From the NCBI RefSeq assembly GCF_000142905.1, contig NW_013657614.1, positions 112,181 through 148,726 of the forward strand: a stretch of 36,546 nt of DNA, written 5' to 3'. Both the position numbers and the translations under genes were made by a program. The notes beneath the pieces are model-generated. The model was not told the origin of the DNA, searched no databases, and saw only the letters and a program-made list of their open reading frames with translations. Below are positions 27,394-35,880 of the stretch, in pieces (the first letter of the stretch is position 1; every line of letters begins with the position of its first letter). Source of the DNA: Thecamonas trahens ATCC 50062 (lineage: Eukaryota > Apusozoa > Apusomonadida > Apusomonadidae).

Positions 27394-29352
27394 ATGTCAT
27401 CTACTTCGTACACGAGCTCGTCGGCTGACTCTGCTGCAAGCGGTCCAGCGAGCGGCAGTGAGTCGGACTCGTACACGTTTGTGACAGCTGGCTCAAGCAA
27501 TGAGAACGACGAGGAGATTGTGCTCGAGTTTAACAACATCAAGGTGTGGGTGGAGAACTTCAAGGCGACCAAGGCCGATGGCTCGACCGAGGTCATCAAG
27601 CGGCGCGACATTCTCCGCGGCGTGTCAGGCAAGGTCGAGTCGGGCCAGATGACGATGCTGATGGGGGCGAGTGGGGCGGGCAAGACCACGCTGTTCAACG
27701 TCCTTGCCGGGCGGGCGCACACGGTCGAGTCCTCGGGCTCGATCTTGGTCAATGGAAAGCACTTTGGCCTCGCCGAGTTCCAGGAGATCTCGGCGTACGT
27801 GACGCAGGACGCGACGTTCCTCAACTCGATGACACCGGACGACATTCTGGGCTTCCGCGCCAACATGCTCCTTCCGTACTCGATGTCTGCCGAGGAAAAG
27901 CAGGCGCGGGTTGACGACGTCATCGAGCTGCTCGGCCTGGAGGAGGTGCGCAACGTGCGGCTCGGCGAGCCGGGCGTCTCAGCGCGTGGCCTCAACTTTG
28001 TCCAGCGCAAGAAGCTCAACGTCGCGGCGGCGCTGCTGGTCAAGCCGCGGATCCTGTTTGTGGACGAGCCGACGACCGGCCTGGACGCCGCGATGGCCAA
28101 GTCGGTCATGCTCTCGCTGCAGCGGGTGGCCAACTCGCGGAAGCTCGTCGTCTTCTGCACCATTCATCAGCCGTCGGTCTTTGTGTACAACCTCTTTGAC
28201 CAGGCGCTCATCATGGCGCTGGGACAGATTGCGTACTCGGGCTCGGTCGACAACATTGTGCCCCACCTCGACAAGCTCGGCTACGAGTGCGACGAGTTCA
28301 AGAACCCAGCGGACCACGTGATCCAGGTGCTCGACTCGCGTGACGGCGACGAGAAGCGGGTTCAGAAGCTTATCGATGCATACCACGCCGACGCCTCGTC
28401 GTCGTCGTCGTATGCCGGGCCCAGCGAAGTTGTTGCCGAGATCAACGACGACGGTGCGCCGATGACGCGATCCGATCGCATTCCGTGGTACGGGCGGATG
28501 TATCAGCTGACGAAGCGTGCGCTCAAGGTGACGCTGTACAACGACAAGGCGCTCAAGGCGTCTGTGGGCCAGGCCATTGTCTTTGGCATCCTCATCGGCA
28601 TCATCTACTCGCTCGACAACTCACAGGCCGGCGCGACTGATCGCGTCGGGCTGCTCTTCCTCACCACGACCAACGCAATCTTCCTCTCGCTGCAGGGCTC
28701 GGTCTTTGTGCTCATCGCCGAGCGTGCGGTCTTCCTCCGCGAGGTGGCTGACGGCATCTACTCGATGCCTGCCTACCTGGTGAGCAAGGTGGCGTCGGAT
28801 CTTCCGTTCCAGGTCCTGTACCAGCTCCTCTTCTCGGTCATCGTCTACTTTACCACCGGCCTGCAGCAGTCGCTCGGTCGGTTCCTCATCTTTGTTCTTG
28901 TCCAGTCGCTCGTGGCACTCGTCGGCTCGAACCTCGGCCTCGTCCTCTCGGCCTTTACCGGCGACGCGGCGACGTCGACCGCGCTCGCGCCGGTCATCAT
29001 CGCTCCGTCGATGATGACGGCCGGTGTGCTCATCTCGACTGAGGCCATCCCGGTCTTCCTCCGCTGGCTCAAGCACGTCTCGATCCTCCGCTACGCCTTT
29101 ACCGCCCTCCTCCTCAACGAGGCCGAGGACGCGCTCGTCTTCCATTGCACGCCCGAGCTGCAGCTGCCCAACGGCCTCTGCCCCATCAACACTGGCAACG
29201 AGCTCATCGCCCAGCGCAATGCCAACCAGGAGCCGACCGGCATCTGGTCGCGGGTCTTTATCCTTGTCGGCTTCTACGTCTTTACCGTCTTTGTTGCCTA
29301 CCTCGGCCTCCTCTTCTCTGTCCGCAACCAGCGGAAGACCAAGCGGTCGTGA
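27394..29352 (+). CDS. ABCG half-transporter with normal Walker A/B and H-loop but dead signature
   Basis: Predicted 652 aa, ATPase domain then six spans, an ABCG half-transporter. Residues: Walker A GASGAGKTT with Lys97; Q-loop YVTQD; the signature position reads LNFVQ (200-204) where LSGGQ is expected, followed by the usual RKK; Walker B LFVDEPTTGLD with catalytic Glu225; His258 in CTIHQPS. Membrane part: SVGQAIVFGILIGIIYSL, LLFLTTTNAIFLSLQGSVFV, a re-entrant ERAVFLREVADGIYS, VIVYFTTGL, LALVG/GLVLSAFTG, and a final VFILVGFYVFTVFVAYLGLL. Short Ser-rich N-terminus. It cannot form a consensus homodimer because both sites would use LNFVQ; pairing with the divergent neighbour would restore one full site. 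The cargo is unknown. Confidence 0.9.
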   Translation: MSSTSYTSSSADSAASGPASGSESDSYTFVTAGSSNENDEEIVLEFNNIKVWVENFKATKADGSTEVIKRRDILRGVSGKVESGQMTMLMGASGAGKTTLFNVLAGRAHTVESSGSILVNGKHFGLAEFQEISAYVTQDATFLNSMTPDDILGFRANMLLPYSMSAEEKQARVDDVIELLGLEEVRNVRLGEPGVSARGLNFVQRKKLNVAAALLVKPRILFVDEPTTGLDAAMAKSVMLSLQRVANSRKLVVFCTIHQPSVFVYNLFDQALIMALGQIAYSGSVDNIVPHLDKLGYECDEFKNPADHVIQVLDSRDGDEKRVQKLIDAYHADASSSSSYAGPSEVVAEINDDGAPMTRSDRIPWYGRMYQLTKRALKVTLYNDKALKASVGQAIVFGILIGIIYSLDNSQAGATDRVGLLFLTTTNAIFLSLQGSVFVLIAERAVFLREVADGIYSMPAYLVSKVASDLPFQVLYQLLFSVIVYFTTGLQQSLGRFLIFVLVQSLVALVGSNLGLVLSAFTGDAATSTALAPVIIAPSMMTAGVLISTEAIPVFLRWLKHVSILRYAFTALLLNEAEDALVFHCTPELQLPNGLCPINTGNELIAQRNANQEPTGIWSRVFILVGFYVFTVFVAYLGLLFSVRNQRKTKRS

Positions 29353-29637
29353 TTAACACATATCACAATGTGGCGATGTATTATCCCTTTGTGTCACCGG
29401 TTGCAGCTTGCTGCGATTGCAGATGAAATGGTGTTCATCGGTGCCGCATGGCTTGCTGCCGTGCCTTTTCCCCCCCTCGAGTCTGATTGGGTACCCGTCC
29501 AGCCGCCGGCGCCGCCGGTGCCACCGATGCTGGCAGGCAGGAAGCCAAGCCAGCCAGCCTGCCTGCCTGCCTGCCAGCCGGCTTCGTCCACCGCACCACT
29601 CACCACTCTGTCAGCCACCTATCTCCAGACACCTATC

Positions 29638-30795
29638 ATGCTCCGGGTGTGCGTGCGGCAGGTACGGGCCATGGGCGGGACAATGTCTGTCTCGGGCCTT
29701 TCATCCCTCACCGCCTTTGAACAGGCGGTTGGCCAGACGCCGCTGCTCCGGCTGCGCGGCGCGTCTGAGGCTGCCGGCTGCAACGTGTACGCCAAGGCCG
29801 AGTACGCCAATCCAGGTGGTTCGGTCAAGGACCGCCCGGCCCTGTCGATGATCTTGGGTGCAGAGCGTGACGGGCATCTGGTGCGTGGCGAGGAGGGTGT
29901 TATCGTCGAAGGCACTGCCGGTAACACAGGCATCGGCCTCGCCCTGGCCGGCCGGGCTCTCGGCTACAAGGTTCTCATCTGCATCGCGTCGAGCCAGTCA
30001 CAGGAGAAGAAGGACATGCTGCGTTGGGCTGGTGCCGAGCTCGTCGAGGTTCCGCCGGTCCCCTACGCAGATCCGAACAACTACGTCCACGTTGCTGCAC
30101 GCCTCGCCGACGCCATCGCCAACAAGCTCCCGGTCAACTCGTTCTACGCCAACCAGTGGGACAACCTCGACAATCGCGCCGCCCACGCGTCCACCACTGG
30201 GCCCGAAATCATGCGCCAGATTGCCGACGCCGAGCGGTCGCGTGACGGCGAGCCCGGTGTTGTCACCGCCTTCTCTGCTGCTATGGGCACCGGCGGCACG
30301 CTCACGGGCGTCGCCGAAGCCCTGCGCGCCGCCAACCCGCACGTCCACATTGCCCTCACTGACCCACACGGCGCAGGTCTCTACCGCTACTACACAGAGG
30401 GCGAACTCAAGGCGGTCGGCTCGTCCATCTCCGAGGGCATCGGCCAGAACCGCATCACAGGTAACATGGTCGGCTTTGAGCCGGACGCCGCCCACGAGAT
30501 CTCCGACGCAGACATGATGCTCGCGCTTGAGATTTTGCAGAGCTGCGACGGCCTTGCCATGGGCACCTCGTCCGGCATTAACGTCGCCGGCGCCATCCAA
30601 GTCGGCCGCGAGCTCGGTCCGGATGCCAACGTCGTCACCATCCTCTGCGACGTCGGCGCTCGCTACGCTGGCAAGCTCTACTCGCCCAACTTTCTTCGCT
30701 CGGTCTCGCTCACTCCGCCCCCCTGGATTGATGAGGACGACGCAGGCCTTGGCCCGCCGTGGTCGGATCTCCTTGCCGACGTCCTTGCCCAGTAG
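29638..30795 (+). CDS. cysK: Cysteine synthase (O-acetylserine sulfhydrylase-like, PLP type II)
   Basis: Predicted 385 aa. It would make cysteine from O-acetylserine and sulfide. Landmarks: PLP Lys64 in GGSVKDRPA; substrate loop EGTAGNTGIGLA (Ala where CysK usually has Ser); phosphate loop GTGGTLTG (~222); C-terminal CDVGARYAGKLYSPNFLRS. The EGTAGNTGI form is found in a subgroup of longer cysteine synthases, including mitochondrial ones. The catalytic Lys is ~20 residues further in than in bacterial CysK, and the first 20 residues (MLRVCVRQVRAMGGTMSVSG) are basic without acids, so mitochondrial import is possible. ATG 29638 has A at -3; an alternative in-frame ATG lies at 29671. Only 96 bp separate it from the next gene. 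Confidence 0.92.
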   Translation: MLRVCVRQVRAMGGTMSVSGLSSLTAFEQAVGQTPLLRLRGASEAAGCNVYAKAEYANPGGSVKDRPALSMILGAERDGHLVRGEEGVIVEGTAGNTGIGLALAGRALGYKVLICIASSQSQEKKDMLRWAGAELVEVPPVPYADPNNYVHVAARLADAIANKLPVNSFYANQWDNLDNRAAHASTTGPEIMRQIADAERSRDGEPGVVTAFSAAMGTGGTLTGVAEALRAANPHVHIALTDPHGAGLYRYYTEGELKAVGSSISEGIGQNRITGNMVGFEPDAAHEISDADMMLALEILQSCDGLAMGTSSGINVAGAIQVGRELGPDANVVTILCDVGARYAGKLYSPNFLRSVSLTPPPWIDEDDAGLGPPWSDLLADVLAQ

Positions 30796-30891
30796 CGGGT
30801 GTGGAGCAGTAAACGCGTTGTCAGTCAAGAACACCGCTCTCCAGCACATTGTCCTAGGTGAAGACGTGACTGTTGCCCGCCCAGGCAAGCA

Positions 30892-31728
30892 ATGCGGGCG
30901 TCCCAGACCAAGATCGGATTCATGCTGCGATCAGCGGCGCGCGATGGCGACTGCGAGGCCTTCCTCTTCCTCTGGCAGCAAGCCGGCGCGGCGGCGCAAA
31001 CACTGCGATATCCGCGCGACGAGGGCCCGCTGTTTCCGGCGCTTGCCTCACGACACGATGCGATGATTGACATGCTCCTTGCGCCGCCGATCTGCGCCTC
31101 GGCGACCAACGCGTCGGCAACCTCGGGCTCGACCCCGCTGCACTGGGCGGCGGCGGCGGGCTATCTGTACGGCGTGCGGCAGCTGCTCGCCGCGGGCGCC
31201 GACGTTTACGCGGCCAATGCCGCCGGCGACACGCCGTACGACGTCCTCGGCTCGTTTGCGGCCGACGAGGGCTATGACGCCGACGGACACCTTTCGCTGG
31301 AGGCTGCAGGTGTGGCTATGCTCATCCACACCGCCGCCGCAGCCCGTGCTCGCGGCTGGTCGCCCGCCCGCCACCGGCACTTTCCGGCTGCCACCCGTGC
31401 CGCCATCTGGACCGCACTCGTCATCGCCAAGGCAAGCACTCTCGGGACAAATCCTGCCCAGGGCACACCCGGCGAGCGGCGTCCGAGCTATGCTGCCCAC
31501 TGCTGTCTCTACAAGCTCCCGAACGAGCTGCTGCATCTCATCTTTCGCTTTGTCGCCGCCGCCCCCATGGACGCCGACCCGTCCCGGTTCCCCGCCCCGG
31601 ACATGTACCCGCCGCAAATGCTGGCCATGATGCTGGACCCTGTGGAAGCCGCTGATGATGACGCTGTCGATCGCGCCCAGATTCTGGCCATGATTGAGGC
31701 CTCGGACAGCTCTACAGAGGACAGCTGA
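30892..31728 (+). CDS. Small ankyrin-repeat protein with C-terminal F-box/SOCS-like motif
   Basis: Predicted 278 aa. One clear ankyrin repeat, GSTPLHWAAAAGYLYGVRQL then LAAGADVYAANAAGDTPYDV (~82-122), is preceded by a weaker one (residues ~10-75). Then comes a conserved-looking HRHFPAATRAAIWTALVIAK (~160) and LPNELLHLIFRFV (~210), a pattern common at the ends of protist ankyrin proteins and similar to an F-box or SOCS box, suggesting a ubiquitin-ligase adaptor. The tail is acidic and Ser-rich. ATG 30892 has G at -3. Partner unknown. Confidence 0.78.
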   Translation: MRASQTKIGFMLRSAARDGDCEAFLFLWQQAGAAAQTLRYPRDEGPLFPALASRHDAMIDMLLAPPICASATNASATSGSTPLHWAAAAGYLYGVRQLLAAGADVYAANAAGDTPYDVLGSFAADEGYDADGHLSLEAAGVAMLIHTAAAARARGWSPARHRHFPAATRAAIWTALVIAKASTLGTNPAQGTPGERRPSYAAHCCLYKLPNELLHLIFRFVAAAPMDADPSRFPAPDMYPPQMLAMMLDPVEAADDDAVDRAQILAMIEASDSSTEDS

Positions 31729-32606
31729 CCGGAATCCGGATGTGGGCGATGATGACGATAGTGGGCGATGGCGACAACTGCAGCCGTTGGCTTGAGATCC
31801 CGGCTCATCAAGCCGGCCAATTGGGGTATCTATCCGATCGAGTGGTCCACTTCCAACAGGTTGGTCAGGGAGGTTGATCCAGTGGTGGCACCCGAGTAGT
31901 GGCACCCCATCGCGTCGTGGTACCCCATCGAGTCATGGCACCCCATCGAGTCGTGGCACCCGAGTGGTGGCACCACCCGATCGAGTCGTGGCACCCTATC
32001 GAGTCGTGGCACCCCAACGAGTCGTGGCACCCGAGTAGTGGCACCCCAACGAGTCGTGGCACCCTATCGAGTCGTGGCACCCCATCGAGTCGTGGCACCC
32101 GAGTAGTGGCACCACCCGATCGAGTCGTGGCACCCTATCGAGTCGTGGCACCCCATCAAGTCGTGGCACCCGAGTAGTGGCACCACCCGATCGAGTCGTG
32201 GCACCACTCCATCGTGTCGTGGCTCTCGATCCAGTCATGACATCACCCCATCGTGTAGTGGCTCCCGATCTAGTCGTGGCACCACGAGTGCGACGGCCAA
32301 CCGAGTGGATCGAGGCCATCGACAGGCAAGTGGCATGAGGGCAACGGGGCGAGACGGAACGGGACGGAGGGAGGGAAGGGGGGGTAGAGAGGCACACCGC
32401 ACGCGCACCGAGAGGACGGACGTGGCGAGGAACAAGTAGGACACAAAGTGGGAGTGCGTAGAGGGCGTAGAGGAGGCACGTCCGGGCACCGACGAGGTCG
32501 GGCAGCAGCAGGACCAGCACCAGGACCAGCACCAGGTGGTGGTGGTGGTGGTGCGGCAGGAGAACGTATCGCTGGAGGTGTGCGGACGGAAAGAGACAGC
32601 AGACGG
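31729..32606. promoter_or_regulatory. 878-bp intergenic region with minisatellite, upstream of the SLC35A-type gene
   Basis: This is the longest gene-free stretch apart from the gap region. It holds the 3' end of the ankyrin gene, the 18-bp minisatellite (31881-32288), a G-rich purine stretch (~32350-32390) and a CAG/GTG-rich stretch (~32505-32560) just before the transporter start. Open frames here follow the repeat period and are not convincing genes. Confidence 0.6.
31881..32288. repeat. 18-bp minisatellite, degenerate tandem array (~20 units)
   Basis: The core unit is CGAGTCGTGGCACCCCAT, with variants ending CTAT, CCAA or CGAT. Several units carry an inserted GAGTAGTGGCACC segment, making 32-35-bp composite units. 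The composite plus simple pattern itself recurs, so there is a higher-order repeat. The 18-bp period is divisible by three, so hexapeptide-repeat frames remain open on both strands. Confidence 0.92.
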
Positions 32607-33779
32607 ATGCGGACAAACAACCGAAAAGGTGGAGCTGGTGGAGGTGGCAGTGGCGGCGCTGTCGGTGGTAGTGGTGGCGCTGTCGGTGGTCGCGGCTGGC
32701 TGGAGGAGAGCGGCTGGTGGGCAAGGGTGCTTGCCAATCCGGCAAAGTATGGCGCCCTGGTTGTTCTCATCTTTCAGAACTCGGCGTTGGTTCTACTGAT
32801 GCGATCATCGCGGACTGCGAGTGTGGCCAACGGCGAGCGGCGGTACCTGACGACGACCGCTGTAGTGTGCATGGAGTTTCTCAAGCTTGTGGCATCGCTG
32901 GCCATTCTCTGGATCCAGGAGGGCTCACTGGAGCGGGTCGGCAAGCTCTTGCACACGGAAATCGTCATCAACTACACGTCGACGCTGGTCATGGCAATTC
33001 CGTCGCTGCTGTACGTGCTGCAAAACAACTTGCTGTACATAGCCGTTGCCAATCTGGAGCCGGGCACGTACCAGGTGACGTATCAACTCAAGATCCTAAC
33101 GACGGTCATCTTCTCGGTCGCCATGTTTGGCACGCGCATCTCGATGATCAAGGCGGCGTCGCTAGCGTTGCTGATAGTGGGTGTGGCTCTTGTGCAGACT
33201 GCAGCGCTGCCCGCAGCGCCCGAAGCAACGCCGGCGCCTGATGCGCCGACGACGGCACCGCAGGCGCGACTCCTCGGCTTGTTCACTGTCATCTGCGCGT
33301 GCTTCACCTCGGGCTTTGCTGGCGTCTACTTTGAGAAGATCCTCAAGGGCCGCGGCAAGCAGACGACCGCGCCGTGGTCGATCTGGATCAAGAACATCCA
33401 GTTTGCCATGTTTGGTATTGTGCTCGGCCTCGCGGCGGTGGTCACCCGCGACGGCGACCTTGTGGCCCAGCACGGGTTCTTCCAGGGCTACAACTCAACG
33501 GTGGCGGCGGTTATTTTCTTCCAGGGTCTTGGCGGCCTCACTGTGGCACTTGTTGTGAAGTACGCCGACTCGATTGTCAAGGGCTACGCGGCGTCGGTCT
33601 CCATTGTGGTCTCGTCGTCGCTCTCGATCTGGCTCTTTGGCAATGTGCCATCGGGCCAGTTTGTGCTGGGCGCGGCCTTTGTCATTGCCGCTGTGTATTT
33701 GTACTCGCTGCCAGCCGCCGACGAGCGGCCGAGCTCACCGCCGGCGCCGCGCTCGCCGCCGCGCAACCTCGAGGTGTAG
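32607..33779 (+). CDS. SLC35A-family nucleotide-sugar transporter (UDP-galactose/UDP-GlcNAc/CMP-sialate type)
   Basis: Predicted 390 aa, about ten membrane spans, exchanging a nucleotide sugar for nucleoside monophosphate across the Golgi membrane. The family hallmarks are clear: LIFQNSALVLLMRSSR near the start, VVCMEFLKLVASL, the signature TYQVTYQLKILTTVIFSVAM (~155-175), SGFAGVYFEKILKG, SIWIKNIQFAMFG, and GLTVALVVKYADSIVKGYA with SIVVSSSLSIWLFG near the end. N-terminal Gly/Ser repeats (GGSGGAVGG) and a Pro/Ala loop (~210-235) are low complexity. ATG 32607 is the first in frame. The exact sugar cannot be told; the UDP-galactose branch looks closest. Confidence 0.93.
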   Translation: MRTNNRKGGAGGGGSGGAVGGSGGAVGGRGWLEESGWWARVLANPAKYGALVVLIFQNSALVLLMRSSRTASVANGERRYLTTTAVVCMEFLKLVASLAILWIQEGSLERVGKLLHTEIVINYTSTLVMAIPSLLYVLQNNLLYIAVANLEPGTYQVTYQLKILTTVIFSVAMFGTRISMIKAASLALLIVGVALVQTAALPAAPEATPAPDAPTTAPQARLLGLFTVICACFTSGFAGVYFEKILKGRGKQTTAPWSIWIKNIQFAMFGIVLGLAAVVTRDGDLVAQHGFFQGYNSTVAAVIFFQGLGGLTVALVVKYADSIVKGYAASVSIVVSSSLSIWLFGNVPSGQFVLGAAFVIAAVYLYSLPAADERPSSPPAPRSPPRNLEV

Positions 33780-33861
33780 CGCCAGGCGTGGCTTTGCCTC
33801 TGCCGCGTAAGCAGTAGCAGAAACAAAAAGAAATGCGGAAACAGTGCCCGGTAGTCATGTT

Positions 33862-33935
33862 GCCGTTGTGGCCCAGCTGGTTAGGGCATCTCCTTCCTAA
33901 GGAGAGGATCGGGGGTTCGAATCCCTCCAACGGTT
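33862..33935 (+). tRNA. tRNA-Arg (anticodon CCU)
   Basis: The 74-nt cloverleaf folds fully: acceptor GCCGTTG with CAACGGT (one G-U), D-stem GCCC/GGGC, anticodon stem TCTCC/GGAGA with loop TTCCTAA giving anticodon CCU (reads AGG), T-stem GGGGG/CCCTC around TTCGAAT. Box B GGTTCGAATCC lies at 33914-33924. There is no intron and no encoded CCA, as expected for a eukaryote. Confidence 0.96.
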
Positions 33936-33942
33936 GACAGTC

Positions 33943-33950
33943 TTTTTTTT
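33943..33950 (+). terminator. RNA polymerase III terminator (T8)
   Basis: Eight consecutive Ts begin eight bases after the tRNA 3' end. Confidence 0.9.
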
Positions 33951-33997
33951 GCCCAGCTGTTGTCCCTCCCTGCTCCCCACCACACCCATACACCCCC

Positions 33998-34034
33998 ATG
34001 CATGTACATACATGCATACATACATACATGTACG
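33998..34034. repeat. CATA/CATG microsatellite
   Basis: Imperfect repeats of catacatg/catacata lie between the tRNA terminator and the 3' end of the Eco1 gene. Confidence 0.8.
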
Positions 34035-34052
34035 CCAACTACACATTTACAA

Positions 34053-35317
34053 TCATACCGGTACGTCTTCGATGCGATACACAAGTGGAAAGGCAGCGGG
34101 CGGGCTTCGAGAGTCGCCATCAGCTTCGTCGTCGCCGCTCTCGCTGCCGCCGTCATCGCCGCGGCGGGCAGCCTCGAGCTCGGCCTCCCACGCCTTGCGG
34201 GCGGCGAGGGCGGTGAGATACGCCGAGGCAAAGGCAAAGCCAGAGGTAGTTAGCTGAGTAAAGGCAAGGTCGGTGAGTGGATCGAGGACGGCTGGCGCGG
34301 CAAAGTTGGTGCAGACGGCTGAGAGTAGCGCGGCCATGAGCCCGCGGCGGCGGTGGGAGGGCGAGGTCCACATGCGCGAGATGCCAGCAACAACCCGACG
34401 CGGAGCAGCAAGGTCGTAGTGGGAAGCGTCAGTGGCGCGGTAGCCGGTGGCGATCCGCTCGACAAGAGCGAGCGCGACCGCGCGTGGCTTGGACTCGTCG
34501 GTGACGAGGAAGAGCTGGTAGTGGTCGACCGGGCGCGGCGAGGCGCGGACGGCTTGAAGCTGGGCGTCGACAAAGGCCATGGCTTTGGCGGCCCAGGCAG
34601 GGGCCTTGCCGCGGCGGAGGCGAGCACAGCGGACACCGGCCGGGCTCGAGGGTGGCAGCAGCTCCAGGGCGGCCGCCGGTGGGAGCGGGAGGCCGTCAAG
34701 CTTGGCCTCGGCCACGCGTTTGGCATGGCGGCGGGCGTGCAGCGCATCCTCCTCGGGCATGCCGGGCGTGTACATCATGGCGCAGACCTCACACCAAGTG
34801 GCAGAGAAGTCGTCCTGGCCCAGATCAAGATACGACTGGCGAGCCTTGGGCGGCGGGCGCTGGCGCGAGGGAGTCGTCTCGCCTTCGCGCTTGCGCTTGC
34901 GGCGGCGGGCGAGCGGGACAAGATGAGCAGCGATGGAGCCGGGCGTCGGATCCGACGCCGTCCGTCCCAGCGACGGTGACCGACCTCCGCTCCGTCCACC
35001 ACCGGCCGGCGACGCCGGGAGCGAGACCTGGCGCGGGAGCGGGCGCGGGAGCGAGAGCGAGAGCGTCAGCGGCGAAGACGTGTCCGACTTGCGCCGCGAG
35101 TACGTCGCACGCTTGCCGCCCGTGGGCGACCGCGTTCGCCACGCCTTGACCTTGGCAGCAGCCGCGGCGGTGGGAGACCGAGTCGAAGCGGACGGTAGCG
35201 GCGGCGAGTCTACGACCTTTTCCGGAGGACAGGGCGCTCGAGGCGGAGACGGAGGCGGGGACTCTGGCACACGCAAAGGGGTGAAAAAGAGGCAATGCCC
35301 TTGCTACTCACTGCCAT
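34053..35317 (-). CDS. ECO1: ESCO/Eco1-type cohesin N-acetyltransferase, two exons
   Basis: This protein acetylates the Smc3 subunit of cohesin in S phase to establish sister-chromatid cohesion. Predicted ~404 aa. A Pro/Ser/Arg-rich N-terminus leads to the hallmark QSYLDLGQDDFSATWCEVC, a C2H2 finger (C-x2-C-x12-H-x3-H; ~34724-34796) and a GNAT-like core GISRMWTSPSHRRRGLMAAL (~34330-34385) then LAFTQLTTSGFAFASAYL, equivalent to the usual IAFSQPT..G..FA..Y. The Pro of QPT is Leu here. The main frame (from ~35276) has no ATG; a perfect GCCGCCATGG context at 35317 gives Met-Ala, then GTGAGT (35311-35306) and an acceptor CCAGAG (35267-35262) make a 50-base intron that joins in frame to SPPPSPPRA. 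Exon 1 is thus only two codons. The acidic C-terminal part before the end is a species-specific insertion. Confidence 0.86.
35262..35311 (-). other. Predicted 50-base intron in the Eco1-like gene
   Basis: Donor GTGAGT follows the second codon after a consensus start. A pyrimidine-rich stretch (CCTCTTTTTCACCCCTTT) precedes the acceptor ending AG at 35262. Removing it joins two codons in phase to the only frame that codes for the protein. Supported by frame and signals, not by RNA. Confidence 0.6.
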
Positions 35318-35880
35318 GGCGGCAAAGACAGGAGCGTGTGCGTCGAGAGAAGAGTTGGGATGGTGTGGTTGTGGAGGGGAGGACGGCGGGAGTGCGTCGT
35401 GCAGAGTGCTTGATTCTACAATGAGACATTGTCGATGCTGCCGAGCGCCGGCTGGCCGCCGCCGTTGCTGCTGGCAGATGCCGCGTCGCTTTGTTCGGCT
35501 GCTGGTCGGCGCTTCACGAAGGCGAGGCGGGGCGACGGAGGAGCTCGGGGGAATGTGGGGAAAGAAGCCGTTTCCAGACCTGGATCAGTAGGAGAAGGTG
35601 GGAGTGTGCAGTTGGTGGATGCAGTGGGCATGGTGGGGCTGGGGAAGGATGGCAGCAGGCTGGGGAGGGACTTGGAGTAGGTGTGGGGGCGGGGCTCGGC
35701 GTGGGTTTGGGGCCAAGCGACCGTTTTCGACGAGGGGAGGCCAGGGCAGGGCAGGGGGGGGCAGCAAGGGAAAGGAGACAGAGGGCGTGTGTGTAGGGGG
35801 GGGAGGCCCGTCAAGCCCTGCCCGAACCGTCAGCCGCCTATGCAGCCGCAGTGTCGGGCAGGACTAGCCGTGGATCCCAT
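35318..35880. promoter_or_regulatory. 563-bp region upstream of Eco1 and downstream of the FGGFPQ gene; doubtful small ORF inside
   Basis: Both flanking genes are on the minus strand, so this should hold the Eco1 promoter and the 3' end of the repeat protein. The plus strand is G-rich with runs at ~35750-35760 and 35795-35803. One minus-strand segment (35416-35631) has coding-like codon use and is listed separately. Otherwise nothing is seen. Confidence 0.5.
35416..35631 (-). CDS. Small hypothetical ORF or terminal exon, 71 aa
   Basis: Reads from CACCATG at 35631 (A at -3) to TAG at 35416. The last ~50 codons (SPRLAFVKRRPAAEQSDAAS...) have mainly G/C at the third position like neighbouring genes; the first 20 do not. 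Just before the coding-like part, TACTGATCCAG resembles a branch site and splice acceptor, so this may be the last exon of a gene whose first exon I cannot place. No family recognised. Confidence 0.3.
   Translation of the reverse strand: MPTASTNCTLPPSPTDPGLETASFPTFPRAPPSPRLAFVKRRPAAEQSDAASASSNGGGQPALGSIDNVSL

Noticed and set aside
29560-29580. CTGCCTGCC microsatellite before the cysteine synthase as a regulatory element
   Set aside because: Only about four units of a simple tetranucleotide; no reason beyond slippage.
31830-32177. Peptide-repeat small genes inside the minisatellite (both strands)
   Set aside because: Frames remain open only because the period is 18; both strands and several frames are open at once and no non-repeat coding flank exists.
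31881-32288. CRISPR-like array
   Set aside because: Units are contiguous 18-bp tandem repeats with no unique spacers, in a eukaryotic genome.
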